Shown in pieces: positions 56,901 through 64,000 of a stretch of DNA of 64,000 bases (position 1 is the stretch's first letter; every line of letters begins with the position of its first letter). The notes under the pieces are model-generated. The model was not told where the DNA came from and searched no databases. It saw only the letters and a list, made by a program, of their open reading frames with translations. The stretch comes from Clytia hemisphaerica (taxonomy: Eukaryota > Cnidaria > Hydrozoa > Leptothecata > Clytiidae). The DNA lies in contig CACVBU010001153.1 of assembly GCA_902728285.1 (NCBI GenBank), positions 798,194 to 862,193 of the forward strand. Reading direction: 5' to 3'. The translations under genes and the position numbers were made by a program.

Positions 56901-58003
56901 AGGTAATTTATTGTATTGCATTTATTGATGGGTTTGATATAACAAAAACGACAAGCAAACTTTTTCACCTTTCAGGCAGAAAATCATATTTTTGATTGGC
57001 GTCTAGATTTCAAACTTTTACTTACATTTTGACGAGCTGGAAGCCCCAATATCTGGAGGATTCCCTGCAGTTCCTCCTCCAGATTTTCGACCTTCTTGAT
57101 TTGTGCCTGCTTTTTCATCAGCAGGCTCTTTATCATGTTTTAAAAAAAACCTAAACAAAGATAAAACGCTGTGCTGACAAAGACTTGATAAAAAAAACTG
57201 AAAATAAGGTTTCTACCATCTTCAACTTTCCAGTTCAAAAACAGCTTTGTTCAGAGAGGAAATATGATTTTGCATGATACCTTCTTTCTCTTCTTTCGTC
57301 ATCCCATCATCCGTCATCATATCTTCCAACTTTGTGAACTTTGTGAAGTTAAACACTTCCGAGAATACACCATGTGGGAGGGTAGTGAAAATATTCAAAA
57401 TCCCCCTTGAGGTTGGAGGGCGTATCTACAACATCTTTGCATTTGGGTAATTTAGGGTGTCAGGAGGTTGACTGATGTTTGACAAAAGGTTATCCTCTGG
57501 TAAAAGTCATATAAAAATATTTTTTCTCTCAACTCCTCTTAAATAATTTATATACCAAAATATGTACCTCGGTTAAACTTGCAATATCCTGCCGGATTTT
57601 TTTTTCTTTTTCCGCTAGCGTCGCTAGCGTTGATTTTTGATTTTCAGTCTAAAAGTAAGAGAAATCTTTGCAATTACCAATGAGTAGGTAATTTATTGTA
57701 TTGCATTTATTGATGGGTTTGATATAACAAAACGACAAGCAAACTTTTTCACCTTTCAGGCAGAAAATCATATTTTTGATTGGCGTCTAGATTTCAAACT
57801 TTTACTTACATTTTGACGAGCTGGAAGCCCCAATATCTGGAGGATTCCCTCCAGTTCCTCCTCCAGATTTTCGACCTTCTTGATTTGTGCCTGCTTTTTC
57901 ATCAGCAGGCTCTTTATCATCTTTTAAAAAAAATCTAAACAAAGATAAAACGCTGTGCTGACAAAGACTTGATAAAAAAAACTGAAAATAAGGTTTCTAC
58001 CAT

Positions 58004-58648
58004 CAACGACTTAATAAAATAGATAGACCAAGAACTTCATACAATGGCTCTTAGAAATCTTTTGTTTTCTATTCATTTTGTATTCTTTCAACTTGCCGTC
58101 TTTCCACCGTCCGCGTAAGTCATATTACAAAGAAATTAGACTTTTTACAAGCATCTCTAAATGGTGTAAAATCAATTATATCGAATTTCTACTGACCATA
58201 AACATAATTTTCGATTTTTTTGCTTACGTCAGGTCGCATTTTTAATCATCTTTCTCACAAGATATTTTTCAATATTTTTCGACAACACTGTTGCGCTTTA
58301 CAGCGCATTTTCTTTAAGAACATAAACATTTTTGAAAGACTCTAACTAAGAAAATAAACGTGCGTTCATGGTGCGTTCTTAAGATAGAAAACACAAACAC
58401 CATCCAAATACAAATGTTATAATTTTAACAATGTTTACTAATTCTTAAGCCTAAAAGTTTGACTTGAAATTAAGAACATATTCACAAAATTTAGGTCATG
58501 TGATCAATATCAACCAATAGCTTATCTTAAAAAATGCTTATGCACGCGGAATGACATTTTAATGATGCAAAAAATCATTAATTTTTTTATCATTCTTACG
58601 CGGATCATTTCAATAGGATACTGGTCTATCCATTTTATTAGGTCGTTG
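58004..58648. mobile_element. 645-bp TIR element inserted in the cassette array
   Basis: ~28-bp terminal inverted repeats (AACGACTTAATAAAATAGAT on the left, ATCCATTTTATTAGGTCGTT on the right) are flanked by CTACCAT on both sides (57997-58003 and 58649-58655). The uninterrupted cassette reads CTACCATCTTC elsewhere. A 7-8-bp duplication fits hAT- or P-type elements. There is no transposase frame. Confidence 0.85.
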
Positions 58649-58860
58649 CTACCATCTTCAACTTTCCAGTTCAAAAACAGCTTTGTTCAGAGAGGAAATA
58701 TGATTTTGCATGATACCTTCTTTTTCTTCGTTCATCATTTCTTCTTTTGTCATCAATTCTTCCAGCTCTTTCCACAATTGTTGCATTTTTCCACATTTTT
58801 CTTCTTTGTCCATCCCGCATATCTTCTCCATGGAGAATCATCCCTTTCAGAAAATCTAAA
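58649..58860 (-). CDS. Diverged A-type exon of the coiled-coil locus
   Basis: This is homologous to cassette A and its flanks (same 3' segment TCAACTTTCCAGTTCAAAAA). Its upstream half is different and reads on the minus strand as MEKICGMDKEEKCGKMQQL, then WKELEELMTKEEMMNEEKE. It is helical and charged. It is the 5'-most recognisable coiled-coil exon before the SAP exons. Confidence 0.45.
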
Positions 58861-58899
58861 CAAAAATAAAACGCTGTGCTGACAAATATTTGAAAAAGC

Positions 58900-59989
58900 T
58901 GTAACTACAAAGGAGGACCTAAAACTTGTAAAAGTTGGGAATAAGCGTTTGCTTTTTGTTAATATTTGATAATCGCGTTTAGGATATACATTAAAGGAAG
59001 AAAATTTTTCAATTATTTTCCACCCTTAAGGGGTTCTCGTACGACATGCACATGCTTCGTACCTAAGCTTTCAATTTAAAGGGTACGATTACATAAATAG
59101 ACTTAAAATTAAAATAATTTATTCATATATAAACAATATTACAAATTTTTGGTACGACCTGCGTCGCTGAACATTTACTTAAAATTTAAAATACATCCTT
59201 CTTAAACGAAATAATTGAAATAATTATCCTCAATTAAAATCAAAATAAAATCATTCAATTATTTTTACAATTTTTACATTTTTACATTTGAAATAAATTA
59301 TAATAATTTTTTTTTTTAATATCCAATCGTAAGGTGTGGTTTTTGTTTACAGTTGATCGCGATGAAGAAGAATACCAGGAAATATTAAAAAAATGTAGTG
59401 AGCAAATAAGTTTGAAGAATTCACACTGTTGTCAAAGTTAACTCATTAAAATGAGGGTTTTTAAGCATTATTTTGGGAAAAATATTGTTTTGATATTTTT
59501 CAGGATACTCAAAATACCATTGCATATGAAAATGATCCAAAAAAAGATGCAAAACTAAATTAATGGCATGGTAGACTAAGTATTGACACTATTTCACTTT
59601 CTGGAAAGCGTGGCTAAATGATAAGTAAGCGTAAGTGGCTCTTTTTCTCTTTTTTTAATGCGACTGCAGTGGTAAGAAATATGGACAAGAGGCGATTGAA
59701 TTTGTCAGAGACAACCTATACCTGGCTGTACCTGGAAAAATACAATATCCTTAAAATCAGGTTGTTCCCTTCCCTGTAACATTTATTAAAGCTTAAAATA
59801 TTACTACCAGTTCGACTAGACCAGGAACATGTTTATGTTTAATGATCGATCAAAACTTACATATAAACTTCATATTGTCATTGTGAGAGAGAACCTATAC
59901 CTGGAAACAACATTCAATTGAATACAACAGGCCAGAAAGCAAATTTTGGTCAAAAAAGTACCTTTTCTTGTAATATGGTCATGGTGTCA
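58900..59989. other. AT-rich spacer with dispersed repeat
   Basis: CGTACCTAAGCTTTCAATTT through AATAATTTATTCATATATAA at 59050-59180 recurs at about 60830-60960 and 62095-62220, as part of the SAP-exon duplication unit. No gene is supported. Confidence 0.5.
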
Positions 59990-60091
59990 ACTTTTCCCTC
60001 CAGTATGTCAGCAGCCTTTCGATGATGACCAATTTAAACCCAGTCATCGGTAGGTTCCTTCTTCTTAGCTCTTCCCGCAACTCCAGCACTT
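59990..60091 (-). CDS. Partial SAP-motif exon with in-frame stop
   Basis: It reads VLELREELRRRNLPMTGFK, then LVIIERLLTYWREKLTP and a stop. This is the second half of the SAP motif after a weak TTTTAAG acceptor. The first helix is missing. It is probably an alternative terminal exon or a remnant. Confidence 0.5.
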
Positions 60092-60160
60092 AAAAGTTAA
60101 TAAATTAAATCTAAAAAATATCAAACAAAAATTAATAAAAAATAAATTAAACGGACATAC

Positions 60161-60483
60161 CAGGCCCGTAGCCACCACCATCTTTATCATTATTATTTTC
60201 TTTTTTTCTTTTGCAGTCCTCATGTTCTTCCACCTCCCCCATCTCGTTCTCCATCCAGTACGCCAGCAACCTTTCGATGATTGCCACCTTCAACCCACTC
60301 ATCGGAAGGTTCCTTCTTCTAAGCTCCTCCCTTAACTCCAGCACTTTCATCTCTTTGATCCTACCCTCGGTCAAGGGTAAGTGCCCGTCATTGGTTTTGT
60401 GGCGTTTCAATCTTTTTCCAATATGACGAGCCTTTCCTTGACCTCTTTTTCTCTTCTCATTATATAATCTCCTTGGGCGGCCT
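60161..60483 (-). CDS. SAP-motif plus AT-hook exon, copy 1
   Basis: A pyrimidine-rich acceptor (TCTCCTCCCCAATAG) and a GTATGT donor bound 323 nt, phase 2 to 1. The exon begins GRPRRLYNEKRKRGQ. With the Arg formed across the splice this gives RGRPRR, an AT-hook. Then comes LTEGRIKEMKVLELREELRR with RNLPMSGLKVAIIERLLAYW, a complete SAP motif (helix, turn, helix, DNA-binding), and an acidic/basic tail, EEHEDCKRKKENNNDKDGGG. Copy 2 (61463-61785) is 1302 bp away and almost identical. Confidence 0.75.
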
Positions 60484-61019
60484 CTATTGGGGAGGAGAGC
60501 AGGATCAGATGATGGTCATTAGGACAGAATTAATGCTCTAGACATTATTATTATACGTACAAAAAGAAAAAGAGTTAAAAAATTAAATAATTTATTTCAA
60601 ATATCTTCGACTTAAGACACAAAATAAAGAAAAATTAAATGAGAATTAACTAGCCCCTATTTATTTCAATATTTCTCGAAAGATATTCCAAACAAGGGAG
60701 CCACCAAAACTTAGCGGTTGCAAACGATAAACTTTGAGACAACGATGAGTATAAAGTAATAAGAAAAAGTTTAAAAAAGCAAAAGTTTAATAGTTTAGTT
60801 GTTTTCTAGTATGACATGATCGTAGCCTACGTACCTAAGCTTCCATTTTAATTTAAAAAGTACGATTATATAAATAAACTTAAAATCAAAATAATTTATT
60901 CATATATAAACAAAATTTTTTGGCGCGACACGCGTAGCCGAATATTTACTTACTAAAAGTTTAAATAATCCTTCTTAAACGAAGTAATAAAAAATAAACA
61001 GAGAAAAATTTTTATATAC

Positions 61020-61165
61020 AATTCAATAAAAAAATGAAAATGAAAAATAAAAACGATTCAATAAAAAAATGAAAATGAAAAATTGAAAATGAAAAATAAA
61101 AACGATTCAATAAAAAAATGAAAATGAAAAATTGAAAATGAAAAATAAAAACGAAGAAGAAAAAA
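61020..61165. repeat. A-rich minisatellite
   Basis: Two to three ~50-bp units of CAATAAAAAAATGAAAATGA type separate the two SAP duplications. Confidence 0.8.
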
Positions 61166-61462
61166 GTAGCTTTTGATAGAATTCAATAAAGAAACCACAG
61201 CAAAATAACTTGCAAAACAAGAGGGAAAGCGAAGTAAATCGAAGCAAAGCGAAAAAGAAGCGGCCAAACTGGATTTTGAACGGATTATACTTGAAAGATT
61301 ATTAAAACAGTCACCATTGTCATTTTTTCGGAGATTAACGAGAAAGAACAAAGGCAAAGAAAAAAAAGAAGTAACCCAGGGTATGTCAAATTAAAAAGTT
61401 AATAAATTAAATCTAGAAAAAATCAAACAAAAAATAATAAAAAATAAATTAAACGGACATAC

Positions 61463-61785
61463 CAGGCCCGTAGCCACCACCATCTTTATCATTATTATTT
61501 TCTTTTTTTCTTTTGCAGTCCTCATGTTCTTCCACCTCCCCCATCTCGTTCTCCATCCAGTACGCCAGCAACCTTTCGATGATAGCCACCTTCAACCCAC
61601 TCATCGGAAGGTTCCTTCTTCTAAGCTCCTCCCTTAACTCCAGCACTTTCATCTCTTTGATCCTACCCTCGGTCAAGGGTAAGTGCCAGTCATTGGTTTT
61701 GTGGCGTTTCAATCTTTTTCCAATATGACGAGCCTTTCCTTGACCTCTTTTTCTCTTCTCATTATATAATCTCCTTGGGCGGCCT
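61463..61785 (-). CDS. SAP-motif plus AT-hook exon, copy 2
   Basis: Same length, splice sites and phase as 60161-60483, with only a few substitutions (for example NDW for NDG before HLPLTE). The duplicated unit, about 0.85 kb at each end, also carries the downstream AT-rich repeat (60810-60990 and 62060-62240). Copies 1 and 2 both go from phase 2 to phase 1, so they cannot be joined to each other in frame. They may be mutually exclusive. Confidence 0.75.
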
Positions 61786-62229
61786 CTATTGGGGAGGAGA
61801 GCAGGATCAGATGATGGTCATTAGGACAGAATTAATGCTCTAGACATTATTTTTATACGTACAAAAAGAAAAAGAGTTAAAAGATTAAATGAGAATTAAC
61901 TAGCCCCTATTTATTTCAATATTTCTCGAAAGATATCCCAAACAAGGGACCCACCAAAACTTAGCGCTTGCAAACGATAAACTTTGAGACAACGATGAGT
62001 ATAAAGTAATAAGAAAAAGTTTAAAAAAGCAAAAGTTTAATAGTTTAGCTGTTTTCGACCCTTTAGATTTTCTGGTATGACATGATCGTAGCCTACGTAC
62101 CTAAGCTTCCATTTTAATTTAAAAAGTACGATTATATAAATAGACTTAAAATCAAAATAATTTATTCATATATAAACAAAATTTTTTGGCGCGACACGCG
62201 TAGCCGAATGTTTACATACTAAAAGTTTA

Positions 62230-62600
62230 AATAATCCTTCCGAAAATCTCCTCTCCTCGTCCATTTGTTGGACTAGTCCAATTCAATCCATATCAAAAGT
62301 CACTGACCACCTTGCCTTCACTGCAGATTGATTTATAAAATTGCTTTAGAAAGCGTTTGAAGCATGAATCATGTTCAATTGAAGTAACTTCTTTGCATCA
62401 AATGTAGAATGTACCTTCTTCTCAAATCTCCCCTTTTAAAAACCAAATTTCTACTTACTACTTTCAGAACAAACCTTATTTCAGCTTTCATTTCTTCTCT
62501 TTTCTTCCTCGTTCATCTCGTTTTCTCTCCAGTAGGTCAGCAACCTTTCGATGATGACCAACTTAAGCCCAGTCATCCCTCGGTCAAGGGTAAGTGCCTA
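62230..62600 (-). pseudogene. Decayed SAP exon and charged-exon fragment
   Basis: 62230-62400 matches the exon at 40132-40254 but has an in-frame stop. At 62480-62590 a SAP exon has lost its first helix: TTGACCGAGG is joined directly to GATGACTGGGCTTAAGTTGG. What remains is MTGLKLVIIERLLTYWRENE, followed by a GTTTGTTC-type donor like those of the microexons. Confidence 0.55.
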
Positions 62601-62661
62601 TCATTGATCAAACTTTTGTGGCCCTTCGTTCGTTTGCCAATATGATGAGCATTTCCTTAAC

Positions 62662-63099
62662 CTTGCGATAATCTCCAACTTCAACCCAGTCATCGGTTGG
62701 TTTCTCCGTCTGAGCTCTTCCCTCAGCTCCACCACTTTCATTTTCTTGATCCGTTCTTCAGTCAAGGGTAAGTGCATATCATTGGTCAAACTCTTGTGGG
62801 TCTTTGTTAGTGTGTCGATATAATAACCCTCCTGTTCTCTCCAGTAGTTGAGCAATATTACGATAAGCTCTGCTTTCAACCCACTGCTTGGTAAATTTCG
62901 TCTTCTTAGTTTTTCCCTCACCTTCACATATTTGATTTGTTTGATCCGTTTTTCAGTCAAGTGTAACGAATTAATTCTACTTCCTCCACAATAGCAACCT
63001 CTACTTTTTCTACATCTACTTTGTGACGTGGTCGATGAAACATCCGAGGGTTCGGTCACCGATCGGGTAGCGGCCAGCGGGTCAACTGTACAACCGTGG
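62662..63099 (-). CDS. Exon with two SAP motifs, 5' end of the SAP/coiled-coil gene in this window
   Basis: An ATTTTAG acceptor at 63100-63101 and an AAG/GTTAAG donor bound 438 nt, phase 2 to 2. The exon holds a Cys/Ser-rich start (SRCRKSRGCYCGGSR). It then has two SAP motifs in tandem, LTEKRIKQIKYVKVREKLRR with RNLPSSGLKAELIVILLNYW, and LTEERIKKMKVVELREELRR with RNQPMTGLKLEIIARL. The downstream phase joins exactly to the AT-hook/SAP exons. No ATG lies in the frame upstream, so at least one more 5' exon is expected beyond 63100. SAP motifs bind AT-rich scaffold-type DNA and RNA, so a nuclear protein is likely. Confidence 0.7.
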
Positions 63100-63101
63100 C
63101 T

Positions 63102-64000
63102 AAAATAATAAGATACTTAAGTCTGTTTTACAAAAAAAATGGCGCGAGAAGGGAGAGACAGGAGAACTCTGTATTTTCTTGCACTTCCTTTGTAAATTTA
63201 AAAATTTCACTCAAAAATTTGAGGTACACAACCCTACGTCTGAGACCAATTTCTTCACTGTTAATAAGTTTTCAAGCCTTAAAGGTTACAAAAAGAAAGA
63301 GTATATGTTTGGCTCACTTTTCCCTAACCCTAATCCTAGCCCTTCAAAACCAAATTTCTGAACTCTTTCAATGCAGTATCTAGCTTAAAGAAATGAGGAT
63401 GTTAGGTAGTTGTGTGATACTTATTTCATATCGCTCTGAGATATTTGTCTTTTTCTCTCGTGAAAAAGTGAAAATAATAAAATCCTTCAAGCAAAAAAAA
63501 AACATCTATACAGATTGTGCTGGTCTTTCCTTCATTTTTAGTGGTACCTCTTCGGTTTGTTCGTTTGAAAGGAAATAACAATGTGATTATAATATGTAAG
63601 CGAAACCCAATCATTTATCTTTTTCATCTCCATTCTGTGATTTTGGAGAAAAAAATATACTTGTACCATTGAAAGTGTTAACTTCATTGCCAAGAAGGTT
63701 AATATGTGAAAACCAATTAATACCACCACATCAGACAGGATGGGTGTTTTATGAAAAATGGTCTTTTGACACAGGAACCACCTTTGGGGTTTCGTTTGGA
63801 AGGGAACCTCTATAAGTAATTAGGATGATTTTGTGAGAAATTTACTTTGAAAACTTTGCAAAAAACGTCTCGAAGCCAAATGGAACAAATATTAGACACT
63901 GAATAGACTTGCACTCGTTTGAATTTTTTTTCTCATTGCTCAAAGTCAGCTACGGTTCCCGAACAGATTTTCCGAACGTCTTCGTTCTATGTCGGCCACT
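63102..64000. other. Right-end flank, no gene supported
   Basis: AT-rich with only short open frames. The first exon and promoter of the SAP gene may lie here or beyond, but no convincing ATG exon joining in phase 2 was identified. Confidence 0.35.

Larger units (their letters stand above)
47540..58003 (-). repeat. Higher-order tandem array of a three-exon coiled-coil cassette (~782 bp)
   Basis: A cassette of exons B, C and A repeats with its B exon starting near 49060, 49842, 50626, 51407, 53044, 53827, 54608, 56244, 57026 and 57810. Steps are 781-784 bp within blocks of four, three and three. Blocks are joined by ~855 bp holding diverged B exons (48055, 51908, 52334, 55110, 55533), giving a ~3.2-kb higher-order period. 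In the unit at 50.4-51.0 kb: B = 50628-50752 (phase 1-0, FFKKMIKSLLMKKQAQIKKV then ENLEEELEGILQILGLPARR), C = 50384-50464 (81 nt, phase 0-0, TENQKSTLATLAEKEKK then IRQDIASLTE), A = about 50883-50931 (phase 0-1, LEDMMTDDGMTKEEKE). Going 3' on the minus strand, B to C to A to B closes in phase. This is about 85 residues of coiled coil per cassette. An older, more diverged copy starts at about 47572. Confidence 0.7.

Noticed and set aside
61058..61357. 99-aa Phe/Ser-rich open frame
   Set aside because: It arises from the A-rich minisatellite and an adjacent low-complexity stretch.
1..64000. tRNA, rRNA or snRNA genes
   Set aside because: No cloverleaf, A/B box pair or conserved rRNA/snRNA segment was recognised by eye. 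A tRNAscan or Rfam search would be decisive.

Overview
This is AT-rich animal genomic DNA (GC roughly one third by eye), most likely from a marine or freshwater invertebrate. The evidence is intron-bearing genes with GT/AG splice sites, short introns, many small TA-flanked and hAT-like inverted-repeat elements, and a Helitron whose N-terminal protein carries a 2A peptide and a cysteine-protease domain. I saw no rRNA, tRNA, operon or prokaryotic signal. All exon models are read from splice sites, reading phase and codon continuity. None is backed by transcript data.

Layout. (1) 1-9.85 kb holds a divergent gene pair. An acidic protein starts leftward at 1292. A 22-exon gene runs rightward from 1515 to 9843 and closes as a continuous 618-aa frame with a BEN-like C-terminus. 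Fourteen successive exons of the second gene are phase 1-1, and one has been tandemly duplicated. (2) 9.85-24.3 kb is mostly non-coding and repeat-rich. It contains a segmental duplication whose second copy preserves exact TA empty sites for two small transposons, a TATA-driven candidate transcription unit (13.8-16.4 kb), and an array of small hairpins with compensatory stem changes (16.69-17.01 kb). (3) 24.3-27.5 kb is a decayed Helitron: a 2A-protease module, then a zinc-finger and HUH replication initiator, split by a 219-bp inverted-repeat insertion and truncated before the helicase. (4) 27.5-40 kb is gene-poor. It has a 14-bp motif repeated eight times, several times at about 168-bp spacing, several foldback elements, ~155-bp tandem repeats and decayed inverted copies of the right-hand locus.

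(5) 40-63.1 kb, on the minus strand, is the most unusual part. It is a locus built almost entirely of tandemly duplicated short exons: SAP-motif exons (about 60-63 kb), a three-exon coiled-coil cassette of ~782 bp repeated ten times in higher-order blocks (47.5-58 kb), a terminal exon at ~47 kb, then a second exon series. That series includes ten 51-nt, phase 2-2 microexons at 125-bp period (44.8-46.0 kb), a Q-rich exon, and an array of ~90-nt N-terminal-like exons (41.3-43.4 kb). Splice phases close from cassette to cassette, so copy number can change without breaking the frame. If spliced through, the product would be a DNA-binding (SAP, AT-hook), highly charged coiled-coil protein of variable length. 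The function is unknown to me.
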